A DNA stretch of 64,000 nt, taken from assembly GCF_015207705.1 (NCBI RefSeq), contig NZ_JADEWI010000019.1, positions 1 to 64,000 on the forward strand, written 5' to 3'. The notes under the pieces were generated by a model, which saw only the letters and a program-made list of their open reading frames with translations, had not been told where the DNA came from and did not search any database. Source of the DNA: Nostoc sp. LEGE 06077 (lineage in GTDB: Bacteria; Cyanobacteriota; Cyanobacteriia; Cyanobacteriales; Nostocaceae). The position numbers and the translations under genes were made by a program. Positions 34,413-43,221 of this stretch are shown here, piece by piece. Each line of letters starts with the position of its first letter. Position 1 is the stretch's first letter.

Positions 34413-34778
34413 ATGGAACGTCTAATTAAAAGCGGTTCTGGTTGGCGAATTGGTTGGAACCAGAATGCAGCAGAATATAAAGGGTTAGTGGGTACGGATG
34501 ATTGGGCGATTGAGTTAACTGAAGCTGAGTTGAATGAATTTTGCCGTTTGTTAGCGCAGTTAGCAGACACGATGAAACAACTCGCCGCCGAGTTAATGGA
34601 TGAAGAAAAGATTGCTTGTGAAGCCGAAAGCGATTTATTATGGATGGAAGTAGAAGGTTATCCCCATGAATATGGTCTGCGCTTCATCCTCAATACAGGA
34701 CGCTGTGCGGAAGGTAGATGGAACGCCTCTGCTATACCTGGTTTGTTGCAAGCTGCGGGAATGCTGAAAGTTTTTTGA
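34413..34778 (+). CDS. DUF1818 family protein
   Basis: A 121-residue protein starting MERLIKSGSGWRIGWN, with the DUF1818 features YKGLVGTDDWAIELTEAELNEF, SDLLWMEVEGYPHEYGLRFIL and EGRWNASAIPGLLQA. The family is nearly restricted to cyanobacteria and plastid-bearing organisms and has no established function. The ATG at 34413 is preferred to an in-frame TTG two codons earlier. It lies 28 bases after the secreted protein gene, and a tRNA gene follows at 34829, so partial read-through is possible. Confidence 0.88.
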   Translation: MERLIKSGSGWRIGWNQNAAEYKGLVGTDDWAIELTEAELNEFCRLLAQLADTMKQLAAELMDEEKIACEAESDLLWMEVEGYPHEYGLRFILNTGRCAEGRWNASAIPGLLQAAGMLKVF

Positions 34779-34828
34779 ACTTGCCCCTTGATTATCCTAC
34801 AGCTTTACGATAGAATGATAATTCTGAC

Positions 34829-34902
34829 CGGGGCGTAGCGCAGCTTGGTAGCGCGCCACTTTGGGGTAGTGGAGGTCGTGGGTTCGAATCCCGCCGCTCC
34901 GA
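34829..34902 (+). tRNA. tRNA-Pro (anticodon GGG)
   Basis: A full cloverleaf of 74 nt including the discriminator. The acceptor CGGGGCG pairs with CGCTCCG (one G-U). The D stem is GCGC/GCGC with loop AGCTTGGTA. The anticodon stem CCACT/AGTGG has loop TTGGGGT, giving anticodon GGG. The T arm is GTGGG-TTCGAAT-CCCGC. CCA is not encoded. It decodes CCC and CCU. Confidence 0.95.
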
Positions 34903-34918
34903 TTGATAAAATCCCTAG

Positions 34919-34954
34919 CCTGCTAATCTTGTATTTAAGATTAGCAGGTTTTTT
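34919..34954 (+). terminator. Terminator after tRNA-Pro
   Basis: CCTGCTAATCTT (34919-34930) pairs perfectly with AAGATTAGCAGG (34937-34948), followed by TTTTTT. Confidence 0.93.
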
Positions 34955-34988
34955 AGTCAAGGCATACGTAGCCTATTCTGTGCTGAAT

Positions 34989-35125
34989 TAACGCGATGTG
35001 CGACTTATTTTTGAAACCCCACTTCCATTCCTCTCCCCGCAACGGTGAGAGGCTTTGATTCTTGCTCCCCTTCCCTTGTAGGGAAGGGGTTGGGGGTTAG
35101 ATGTGAGATAAAGTTGCACACGGCG
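34989..35125. repeat. 137-bp dispersed repeat, uninterrupted copy (empty site)
   Basis: This segment, from TAACGCGATGTGCGACTTAT through the CCTCTCCCCGCAACGGTGAGAGG hairpin and CCCTTGTAGGGAAGGGG to GTTGCACACGGCG, is nearly identical to 39292-39650. In the latter a 212-bp GTGTACACACAA element is inserted in the first hairpin loop. It serves as an unoccupied paralogous target site. Confidence 0.88.
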
Positions 35126-35137
35126 TGAATTATTCAA

Positions 35138-36994
35138 TCACAACGATTTAATTTGCAGGTCAGATACATTTTTATTGCTGGCTTCTACAGGGAGGAATCC
35201 ACCAGCTTGCATTTTCCATAGTCTGTAGTAAGCCCCGCTGCGTGCCAACAATTTGGCGTGAGTACCATCTTCGACAATCCGACCTTGGTCAAATACCAAA
35301 ATGCGGTCTAAATGGGCAATTGTTGAGAGACGATGCGCGACGACGATGACTGTTTTGCCATTCATCGCCAAATCTAGGGTGTCTTGAATTGCTCTTTCGG
35401 TGATGGAATCGAGACTGGAAGTAGCCTCATCTAAAATGAGGATTGGTGCATCTTTGAGGATAACTCGTGCGATCACAATTCTTTGTCTTTGCCCTCCCGA
35501 AAGTTTGACACCGCGTTCACCCACCAGAGAATCATAGCCTTCCCGAATTTGGCTGATGAAATCGTGAGCATAAGCTTTGCGTGCGGCTTCAACCACTTCT
35601 TCGTCAGTTGCTTCCAATCGCCCATAACGAATATTTTCCATCAATGTGCGATGGAACAAAGCCGGATCTTGAGGAATCAAGCTGATCTGAGCGTGTAGAG
35701 CATCTTGAGTCATATCTTGAATCTCCACCCCATCAATCAAAATTTGTCCTGATTGGGGGTCAAACAAACGCAAAATCAAATTTACAAAGGTGGATTTTCC
35801 CGAACCAGAAAACCCTACCAAGCCGACGCGCTCACCTGGTTGAATGGTGATCGAAAGATTGTCAAATACTTTCTTTCCTTCTGTATAGTTGAAATTGACT
35901 TGGCGAAACTCGATTTTACCTTGGGTGATGGGATGAGCGATCGCTTGATCTCGGTCAATTAACTCATGGGGTTGGACAATTGTCGATACACCATTGGCAA
36001 TATTCCCGATATGTTCAAAAAATTCTAAAAACCTTCGGCTTAAATTCCGCGCTTCACTGATGATTAATAATGACAAACTAGTTGCGACAACAAAATCAGC
36101 CGTAGCAATTATTCCTTGACTCCAAAGAGTGAGAGAGTAATACAAAGTACCGATTTTCAGAATAGCTGCGAAGATGAACTGAAACCAGCGAATTCGCTCT
36201 GAATACCAGTTGGACTTTCTCACCTGTTTGAGTTCGCGCTTTAATTGGTCATTCAAATAGCGTCGTTCAAAACCCAAACGAGCAAACAGCCGACTACTGC
36301 TGAGATTTGTCACCGAATCGACAATCATACCAGTAGTTTCACTTCTGGCGGCGGCGGCGTTGCGGGAGTAAGTTCGGCAGCGAGTAGCTAACCAAAACGA
36401 AATACTAATGAAGAGAACAGCCCACACGCCGACAAATGCCGCCAGCGGCGGATAAGCACGATATAGTAAAATCGCAGCAACTATATACACAACAATTACG
36501 GACATAAATTCCGTAATCAGCATTTGCATCGTTTGGGTTACACCCAGAGAAGTTTCACCGATGCGATGTGCTAAAGCCCCAGCAAAACTACTGCTCATAT
36601 AGCGATGAGAGTGATGTTGCAAGTAGGCGTATAGAGATCTGACGATGTGTTGTCGGTGGATGGGATGAAGGATAGTTTGCAACAGTCCAGCCGATCGCCC
36701 GAATACCACTTCACCAATGCTTAAAGCGGTGAATAGCATCAGCGGTTGACTCACTATCTCAAAAATTTGCTGATTGTTATTAGGCGATCGCGTCACACTG
36801 CGAATAATCTCGCCAATGGCATAAGGCAACATAATGCCGCAGGTTGCGTGCATTATCTCCAAAATTACCATTAATAAATACCACCAGCGAAACTGGTTCA
36901 CAAAATAACAAATAAACCTGAATGCCGTATCAGGCAAGTTTGGCGCATTCGCAGCACGTTGAAAAGATTTAGATTTTCTGATCTTCTTCGTCAT
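35138..36994 (-). CDS. ABC transporter, fused permease and ATP-binding protein
   Basis: A 618-residue half-transporter of the exporter type. The N-terminal membrane domain (about residues 30-340) has six hydrophobic segments. The ATPase domain has Walker A GFSGSGKST, signature LSGGQRQR, Walker B APILILDEATSSLD and switch VAHRLSTIAH. It presumably homodimerises in the inner membrane and exports a lipid, peptide or drug; the substrate is not evident. The ATG start (MTKKIRKSKSFQRAANAPN) gives a normal length. It is separated from the following catabolic genes by about 100 bases and is not obviously part of them. Confidence 0.92.
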   Translation of the reverse strand: MTKKIRKSKSFQRAANAPNLPDTAFRFICYFVNQFRWWYLLMVILEIMHATCGIMLPYAIGEIIRSVTRSPNNNQQIFEIVSQPLMLFTALSIGEVVFGRSAGLLQTILHPIHRQHIVRSLYAYLQHHSHRYMSSSFAGALAHRIGETSLGVTQTMQMLITEFMSVIVVYIVAAILLYRAYPPLAAFVGVWAVLFISISFWLATRCRTYSRNAAAARSETTGMIVDSVTNLSSSRLFARLGFERRYLNDQLKRELKQVRKSNWYSERIRWFQFIFAAILKIGTLYYSLTLWSQGIIATADFVVATSLSLLIISEARNLSRRFLEFFEHIGNIANGVSTIVQPHELIDRDQAIAHPITQGKIEFRQVNFNYTEGKKVFDNLSITIQPGERVGLVGFSGSGKSTFVNLILRLFDPQSGQILIDGVEIQDMTQDALHAQISLIPQDPALFHRTLMENIRYGRLEATDEEVVEAARKAYAHDFISQIREGYDSLVGERGVKLSGGQRQRIVIARVILKDAPILILDEATSSLDSITERAIQDTLDLAMNGKTVIVVAHRLSTIAHLDRILVFDQGRIVEDGTHAKLLARSGAYYRLWKMQAGGFLPVEASNKNVSDLQIKSL

Positions 36995-37093
36995 GAAAGT
37001 CGATATCGTAGCATCGTTTGAATTTATGGGCGGAATAAAAATTGACGACTAAATACGCCGTCCCCAGGCTGAAAAAATTATTAGTAATTCGGA

Positions 37094-38134
37094 CTAAACC
37101 ATAATTTCTTGCGGTGTGATTGCTGCATATAACTCAGCCGGAAGTAAGGCTTCTTGAATATTGATTTTCTTGGGGATCACACCCGCCTCAAAGAATAAAT
37201 CTGCGACACGTTGTTGTTCGGCAATTAGGGCTGGGCTAAGACCTCTGCGTCCGGCAAAAGTCCGGCGAGACATGACTCTAGCCACCACATCTTCATCCAG
37301 CTTTTGTTCCGTGATCATTAATTTGGCAACTTCACCTCGATTCTGTTCTGACCACTTATCTAAAACATGAAGTTCCTCAATAATAATTTTGAGCAAGCCA
37401 GGGTTTGCTTCGGCAAATTTTCTATCAGCAATGTAGTAACTCCCTGGTGAATCTAACCCAACAGAATCTCTGAGGACACGAATTCGACCTAACTTTTCGG
37501 CGATCGCATAATGTGGATCTCCTGTCATCCACACAGGAATCCTCCCTTCCAGAAAAGCCGCCCGTGCTTCGATAGTTGGCAGACTCTTGATTTTAATATC
37601 TTTGATTGTCAAGCCAATGGACTGCAAAGCTCTGAGAATAAAATAGTGTGATGCCGAGCCTTTTTGAAAATATACTTCTTGCCCTTTAATTTCCTCAAAC
37701 TTCCGCAGCGGAGACTCTGGTGGTACAGCAATCACACTACTTGTGCCTGTCGTAGCAGTTCTTTGTGTACCAACGACATAAACAAGTTCTGTCCCAGCCA
37801 CTTGAGCAAAAATTGGTGGTGTTTCGCCCACTGATCCCACATCAACTTTGCCAGCACGCATCCCTTCCATGAGTTGCGGCCCCTGGACAAATTGCGCCCA
37901 TTCTACCTTAATTCCCAATGGTTCCAAGCGTTTCTCTAAAACTTTCCGATTTCGCACTAAATCCCCTGCACTTTGATAACCCATGCGGAGAACTTTCGTT
38001 TTAATATCCGAGAAAGAGGAACTATTTATGACTTTCTGTTGGCTTTGTTGGCTACAACTTCCCAACAGATATGCCATCGAAAAACCACCTAGACTTGATG
38101 TAGCAACATTGAGAAAACGACGGCGTTTAATCAT
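37094..38134 (-). CDS. ABC substrate-binding lipoprotein, sulfonate/nitrate/taurine type (SsuA-like)
   Basis: A 346-residue NMT1/SsuA-type binding protein. The N terminus is MIKRRRFLNVATSSLGGFSM with lipobox-like LLGSC, so it is probably a periplasmic lipoprotein; the RRRFL start could also allow Tat export. The core includes LRMGYQSAGDLVRNR, QLMEGMRAGKVDVGSVGETPPIFA and ERAAF-like repeats of the aliphatic-sulfonate binder family. No matching permease or ATPase is next to it. Its position before an aldo/keto reductase and near a DszA-type monooxygenase supports organosulfur scavenging, probably derepressed under sulfur limitation (inference). Confidence 0.88.
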   Translation of the reverse strand: MIKRRRFLNVATSSLGGFSMAYLLGSCSQQSQQKVINSSSFSDIKTKVLRMGYQSAGDLVRNRKVLEKRLEPLGIKVEWAQFVQGPQLMEGMRAGKVDVGSVGETPPIFAQVAGTELVYVVGTQRTATTGTSSVIAVPPESPLRKFEEIKGQEVYFQKGSASHYFILRALQSIGLTIKDIKIKSLPTIEARAAFLEGRIPVWMTGDPHYAIAEKLGRIRVLRDSVGLDSPGSYYIADRKFAEANPGLLKIIIEELHVLDKWSEQNRGEVAKLMITEQKLDEDVVARVMSRRTFAGRRGLSPALIAEQQRVADLFFEAGVIPKKINIQEALLPAELYAAITPQEIMV

Positions 38135-38239
38135 AAGCTAATTCCATTTTGAATTTTGGATTTTAAATTTTGGATGATGGAAGAATTAGTTCATCAGATT
38201 TTGGGAACTTCATTTGTTGCAATCATGAGATGGGAATTG

Positions 38240-39238
38240 CTAACGCAGAGAATCGCCTCTTCTGTATTCGGCGGTAATATCGTCGAGTTTTTGTTTTAAA
38301 TTGTCGTCAAGTGTTACTTCCAAAGCCTTGAGACTGTCACTTAGTTGTTCGGGACGACTCGCGCCAATGATGGGGGCTGTGATAATTGGATTTGCCAACA
38401 CCCAAGCTAAGGCTAAGGTTGTCAGAGATAAACCAGCATGATCCGCCACTGTGCGTAATTCTTCCACAGTATTGAACTCGCGATCGCGCCAGTAACGCTC
38501 TTGATAACGTTCGGCCGCAGTACCCAAGGTAAAACGAGTACCAGCGGTGGGGCCTTGAGTAAAATTATGTTTCCCTGTCAGCAAACCACCCGCCAAAGGA
38601 TTATAAGGAGTGACACCCAGTCCTTCTTCTTTCGCCAGAGGTAATAATTCTCGCTCAATTTCACGGAATAACAAATTGTAGCGGGGTTGAATTGAGACGA
38701 AGCGAGTTAAATTTCGTACATCAGCCCGACCCAAAGCACGAGCAAGACGGTAAGCTAAGTAGTTAGAAACTCCGATGTAACGCACTTTCCCCGCCCGAAC
38801 TATTGTATCTAGTGCTTCTAGTGTTTCATCAAGCGGAGTTGACGCATCATCAGAATGCAATTGATACAAGTCAACATAATCAGTTCCTAATCTTTTTAAG
38901 GAAGCATCGATCGCATCTAAAATATGTTTGCGTGAAGCTCCCTGATCCCAAGGTGCAGGGCCAACCTTGCCAACAGCCTTGGTAGCCAAAATAAAATGTT
39001 CGCGCTTCCCTTTTAACCAGCGCCCAATAATTTCTTCGGTACGTCCAGCAGTAGGTAATCCACCCCCAAGGGGATAAACATCGGCTGTATCTAAAAAGTT
39101 AATTCCCGCCTCAGCCGCAGTATCGAGAATTTTAATCGAAGTTTCTTCATCAGTCTGCAACCCAAAGGTCATTGTGCCTAGAACAAGGCGGGAAACAGTC
39201 AATCCGGTTTGACCAAGCTTAGTAGTTGGTAATGTCAT
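38240..39238 (-). CDS. Aldo/keto reductase
   Basis: A 332-residue NADPH-dependent oxidoreductase with the TIM-barrel AKR fold. It shows LVLGTMTFG, the catalytic Asp/Tyr region FLDTADVYPLGG, the Lys in LATKAVGK and the His in YQLHSDD, plus the cofactor-binding PIIGASRPEQL near the end. The sequence is closest in style to the YajO/Tas-like group. The substrate is unknown. It follows the sulfonate-type binding protein on the same strand and may belong to the same catabolic set. Confidence 0.92.
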   Translation of the reverse strand: MTLPTTKLGQTGLTVSRLVLGTMTFGLQTDEETSIKILDTAAEAGINFLDTADVYPLGGGLPTAGRTEEIIGRWLKGKREHFILATKAVGKVGPAPWDQGASRKHILDAIDASLKRLGTDYVDLYQLHSDDASTPLDETLEALDTIVRAGKVRYIGVSNYLAYRLARALGRADVRNLTRFVSIQPRYNLLFREIERELLPLAKEEGLGVTPYNPLAGGLLTGKHNFTQGPTAGTRFTLGTAAERYQERYWRDREFNTVEELRTVADHAGLSLTTLALAWVLANPIITAPIIGASRPEQLSDSLKALEVTLDDNLKQKLDDITAEYRRGDSLR

Positions 39239-39291
39239 AGTGATGTTGTTAATTAAAAGTTGCTGAGTGAAAAAGTGTTGGCATTCCTCGA

Positions 39292-39650
39292 TAACGCGAT
39301 GTGCGACTTATTTTTGAAACCCCACTTCCATTCCTCTTCCCGCAATGGCTACCGTGTACACACAAGTCGAGAATTTGCAGTCTGAAACCGTATTCCGCCT
39401 AGAACTAAAGTTCCAGGCTCATAGCCAAAGTCCACAAAGCGTGGACTGGAAGAGATTTTTGGTTGAGTCATCTGAAGATGACTTACGCTATGAGACTCGG
39501 AATGAATTCCGAGGCGGGACAGATGCACTTAACGAACATTTATTTGTGTGTATACCACAGCCCCGCAACGGAGAGAGGCTTTGATTCTTGCTCCCTTTCC
39601 CTTGTAGGGAAGGGGCTGGGGGTTAGGTTTGAGATAAAGTTGCACGGCGT
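39292..39650. repeat. 137-bp dispersed repeat interrupted by element copy D (filled site)
   Basis: The flanks (39292-39348 and 39561-39650) match 34989-35125. Between TCCCGCAATGG and CCCCGCAACGG lies element D. Those 11-base segments correspond to the single CCCCGCAACGG of the empty copy, giving a 9/11-identical target-site duplication. Confidence 0.85.
39349..39560 (+). mobile_element. GTGTACACACAA element, copy D, with target duplication
   Basis: The inserted unit runs from CTACCGTGTACACACAAG to GTGTGTATACCACAG (212 bp between duplicated flanks). Inner stems match copies A to C. The left arm TTCCGCCT pairs with AGGCGGGA through one T-G wobble. The flanking duplication and the empty paralog at 34989-35125 show that it moved as a unit. 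Confidence 0.9.
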
Positions 39651-39678
39651 TAAATAGAATGCGTATATGATGCAGTGA

Positions 39679-40299
39679 CTAAGATGTGAACCAATTTAAC
39701 CAACCTTCCCAGTTTTGGACGAGCGTTGCAAATTCTCCATAACCACTTGCCTTTGGATGAGCGCCATCATTAGCTTTTGCTTCTGTTAGCCAGATTGGTG
39801 ATTTCAATAAACTGGAAAATACATCGAGATATGGAACATCTAATTCATCACAAACCAAGGCAAATTCCTGTGACATATTTGCGATAATTTGATTTCTTTT
39901 CTCTTGCTCGACATCACCACATGGGGGCGGGCCTACCATCAAGACAGGATAAATTTGTTTTGCTTCAGTCAGAATGCTGCGAGCATTTGCAATAGATTCT
40001 GAAAGTTCGATTCCTTGCTTTTTACCTGCCCATCCTGAATCGTTTACCCCAAAAGAAAAGACTACTCGACCATCATATTCACGCGGAAGACGATAGGAAA
40101 CTTCAGAGTACCAACGTTGTTTGAGATAACGACTTGTCTCAGCCCGCACTCCCAAGTTGTAGTGGGTGATTGCATATCCTTTTAATTCAGCATTGCGGCA
40201 TACTCTACCTGTCCAACCGAGAAACTCTGGATCACCTGTGCCATTGACGAATGACTCACCAATAAAACAAATTCTGATTTCTTTGCGAGAGTCTGACAT
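39679..40299 (-). CDS. SGNH/GDSL-type hydrolase
   Basis: A 206-residue esterase- or lipase-like protein. The catalytic Ser is in FIGESFVNGTGD (a GES variant of GDS), the oxyanion Asn is in FSFGVNDSGW and the Asp/His pair is in DGAHPKASGY near the C terminus. There is no signal peptide. It likely hydrolyses an ester or acetyl group on a small molecule or glycan. It is on the same strand as its neighbours but separated by about 155 bases from the esterase gene upstream. Confidence 0.88.
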   Translation of the reverse strand: MSDSRKEIRICFIGESFVNGTGDPEFLGWTGRVCRNAELKGYAITHYNLGVRAETSRYLKQRWYSEVSYRLPREYDGRVVFSFGVNDSGWAGKKQGIELSESIANARSILTEAKQIYPVLMVGPPPCGDVEQEKRNQIIANMSQEFALVCDELDVPYLDVFSSLLKSPIWLTEAKANDGAHPKASGYGEFATLVQNWEGWLNWFTS

Positions 40300-40454
40300 G
40301 AGTCAACTGAAATTTTACGATTTTTACTTAGAATTAAGTATGATAGTCATAATTTTGTTTTTCACCTCACGCAAATACTTACTGATTTTGATCTTGGATA
40401 AAAATGTCTACCGTAAGAGTGATAACATCTGAGTTTCTAGATATACACTTCACT

Positions 40455-41105
40455 TCAAACAGCTACAGATGCACGACGGCTCTGTGAAATCAGCCACTGT
40501 TGCAATTTCAAGTCAGTGTAAACTTCATCGGCAATAAAGTGATCACCTTCAGGTAGTACCGTAAAATCCACTGTTCCACCTAGTCCGCGCAAGGTATCCA
40601 CAATCTGCTGTGTACTCTCAATTGAGAGTTTTTCGTCCTTAGCACCTTGGAATATTTGGATGGGAATTTCCTTGAGTGCATCTAGTTGCTTCGATTCTAA
40701 GGTTTGAGGAACACGACCAGACACCGCTACCAAACCAGCAAAGCGACCAGGATGGGAAGCAGCGATATGCCAAGCCCCAGTCGTTCCCAGGCTGAACCCA
40801 GAGATAATCACACGGGACGGGTCGATGGAACGGGAGGCGATAAAATTATCCAACAAAGCAATGACATCTGATTCTCGCTCTACCCAAGTCTGCCCTTCAG
40901 GAAGTTGAGGCGCTAAAAAGAAGTAAGGTAAAGAGCTTGATTCATTCACAAACCGAGGTAAACCCCATTTCAGCAGCACATTTAAATCATTACCGCGATC
41001 GCGTGCGCCATGCAAAAACAATACTAAAGGCGCAGGTTTGTTAGCATCTTCAGAAACAGCCGAGAACAGATAAGGCAATAAACCGGAGCGTTGTTCGATA
41101 GCCAT
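40455..41105 (-). CDS. Alpha/beta-hydrolase esterase (phospholipase/carboxylesterase type)
   Basis: A 216-residue hydrolase with the nucleophile elbow GFSLG, an oxyanion region VLFLHGARDRG and a C-terminal His in LPEGDHF, with Asp in FQGAKDEK. The layout matches small bacterial carboxylesterases related to LPxxHG hydrolases. It probably cleaves a small ester. Together with the SGNH hydrolase, amidohydrolase and monooxygenase it forms a run of degradative enzymes on one strand. Confidence 0.88.
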   Translation of the reverse strand: MAIEQRSGLLPYLFSAVSEDANKPAPLVLFLHGARDRGNDLNVLLKWGLPRFVNESSSLPYFFLAPQLPEGQTWVERESDVIALLDNFIASRSIDPSRVIISGFSLGTTGAWHIAASHPGRFAGLVAVSGRVPQTLESKQLDALKEIPIQIFQGAKDEKLSIESTQQIVDTLRGLGGTVDFTVLPEGDHFIADEVYTDLKLQQWLISQSRRASVAV

Positions 41106-41463
41106 AGTTTTGACTCCTGAAGTATGTATTTAGGTAAGAAACATCTTGTGGGGTTTCCTAGATTCAGGGTGGGCAATCTTTGCCCGCCCCACAAGAATTA
41201 AAGGATTAGAGAGGCTTTCTTTGGATGTTGACAGTCCCTTATCAAACAGAATTCAGTAGTCAGGAGCCAGAATTCATACTGAATTCTGTGCGACACTTCG
41301 ACCGGCTCAGTGCATCGCTGGTGGATGTAGCTTGCTTCTCCGTAGGAGTATAAATGGGTTTAAGCACGGAGCCAAATCTCTGATTTGGTGTTCTACAATC
41401 AGTGGCGGGTCTGAATCCCCCACTGATTGTATTCTGACTCCTGAATTCTGACTTCTGAATTCT
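41106..41463. repeat. Repeat-bearing intergenic region
   Basis: It contains heptamer-like GAATTCTGACTCCTGAATTC repeats near 41440 and a related stretch near 41250-41285 (CAGAATTCAGTAGTCAGGAG). Short imperfect hairpins lie near 41380. I see no gene. Confidence 0.55.
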
Positions 41464-43002
41464 TCAAACCACGACCAAACTCTTATCTACTTGTGTAGAT
41501 TCGATGTTACCTACCTTCGATTCAATGGCTGTACCCTTGAAGAAATTGGCGTTAGCTTCGGTATAGAACTTGTAGGGATTGCCAAATACGTAAGCTTTGA
41601 AGTCGTCTTCAGAAATTACGCCTTCTTTCACGAGATCCCAGCTTTCAGCCAATGGGGAGGTGAGGTCGGGTACATCCCAGTGACCCACGTCAGAAGAATA
41701 GATGGCGTTAATCTTCACACCCAAGGGATTAGCTCGGTTGTTGAATGCTGCGGCGATGGTGCGATCATCAGATTCAGAACCAAAGAAGAAGCTATTCACC
41801 CAGCGATCGCGGATGTCTTCAATGGTTTCAATTCCAGCCGCAGCAAAATCTTCCAGTTCGCTACCAATTGGCGCACGGCTATGACGGCTAAAGGAAGAAC
41901 CGAGTACAGTCTTGGTTAATTCTTCTTTACTGAGGGAATATCCTTCAGTAATCTCGCCACCGAAACGCTCAAACAACTCGAACAACTCATCTGCATTGGT
42001 GAGGTCTGGATTGTAGTTTTGCAGTGCTTTGAGATTGCGCTTGGAGAAGCGGTCTACTAAATGAATGTAGACGTGAGCGCCCCAATCTGCACCACCTTCC
42101 AGCATCCCCACACGCAACTGAGGGAAACGTCTGGTAACACCGCCGAAGAACAACGCCTTGGCAAATGCTTGGGAACCATCGGCAAAGTGACCGATGTGGT
42201 TGTTCATATAGTTACTGATGGAAGAGCGTCCCGTCCAACCTTGGCTACCATAGTGGGTAGTAATTGGCACACCCAATTCCACAGCCTTAGCCCAGAATGG
42301 ATCGTAGTCGTATTCGCTATCTAATCCATAGAAGTCAATGTAAGAAGCATATCTGGCGATTTCGGGGAATTTATCTGCGGGATATTTATCCGCGATCGCC
42401 TTAATTGGTCGTTTCACGCCACCAGGAATATTTGCTACTTTTAAACCTAGTGTTTTTACAGCAAATTCTAGCTCCTCAATGGCTTCTTGAGGATTACCCA
42501 TCGGGATACCAGCTACAGGTGTCAAGCGATCGCTATATTTGCGATAGATATCAGCGTGGTAATGATTCACCGCTCGTTGCAATGCCTGACGGTTTTCTGG
42601 GCTGGCTCCAGCAGGTGCAAGCACATTATTCGGAAACAATACCGAATAGTCTGAACCTTGCTCTGCTTGGCGTTCATAGAGTAGTGCAGGCAAAGTGTAA
42701 GTAGCGAGGTCTAGAGTATTGCGGGTGACTCTCGCCCACCAAGGCGATCGAATTGTGCGGTTGTATTGACGTTCCTCTGGAGTTTGTTGATACCAGTCTT
42801 TACCATTGCTCTTAGAGTTCAGCCGAGAAGATTCTGCCTTGCGTAATTCATCTACCAGTTTTGACCCGCCGTACTTAGCAATGTAATCTTCAAAAGCTGG
42901 GGTGAAATCATTAGTGTGAACGTCAGTATCGATTACTGGATAATCAAGAGTGGCTCTGATTGCGGCAGAGGGAGAAGTTTTCAATCTGCTATATTCAGTC
43001 AT
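41464..43002 (-). CDS. Amidohydrolase family protein (amidohydrolase_2)
   Basis: A 512-residue metal-dependent hydrolase. VIDTDVHTNDF near the N terminus gives the HxH-like metal pair variant (D-x-H). Later ITTHYGSQGW and LEGGADWGAHVY supply further His/Asp ligands, and SSDVGHWDVPD gives the C-terminal Asp/His. It belongs to the ACMSD/amidohydrolase_2 type that decarboxylates or hydrolyses aromatic or cyclic compounds. It is followed by a DszA-type monooxygenase upstream on the same strand (220-base gap). The substrate is unknown. Confidence 0.88.
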   Translation of the reverse strand: MTEYSRLKTSPSAAIRATLDYPVIDTDVHTNDFTPAFEDYIAKYGGSKLVDELRKAESSRLNSKSNGKDWYQQTPEERQYNRTIRSPWWARVTRNTLDLATYTLPALLYERQAEQGSDYSVLFPNNVLAPAGASPENRQALQRAVNHYHADIYRKYSDRLTPVAGIPMGNPQEAIEELEFAVKTLGLKVANIPGGVKRPIKAIADKYPADKFPEIARYASYIDFYGLDSEYDYDPFWAKAVELGVPITTHYGSQGWTGRSSISNYMNNHIGHFADGSQAFAKALFFGGVTRRFPQLRVGMLEGGADWGAHVYIHLVDRFSKRNLKALQNYNPDLTNADELFELFERFGGEITEGYSLSKEELTKTVLGSSFSRHSRAPIGSELEDFAAAGIETIEDIRDRWVNSFFFGSESDDRTIAAAFNNRANPLGVKINAIYSSDVGHWDVPDLTSPLAESWDLVKEGVISEDDFKAYVFGNPYKFYTEANANFFKGTAIESKVGNIESTQVDKSLVVV

Positions 43003-43221
43003 ATTTTTTCCTTCAAAAAATCACAGTTTTTTCCATCCAATGGAGCGGAGAATTTTCCTTTGTCATTAGTCCTTCGTAAATACCATTAACTAATGACTAG
43101 GATTTTCAAGTTCTGTAGGGTGGAGATCTACAGAAGGATTTCTTTAAAAGGTGTGGTTTAACCATCTCTAAAACCTTGATTTATGCTTCAGGTAAACCTT
43201 GTGCATACATGAAAAACTTAT

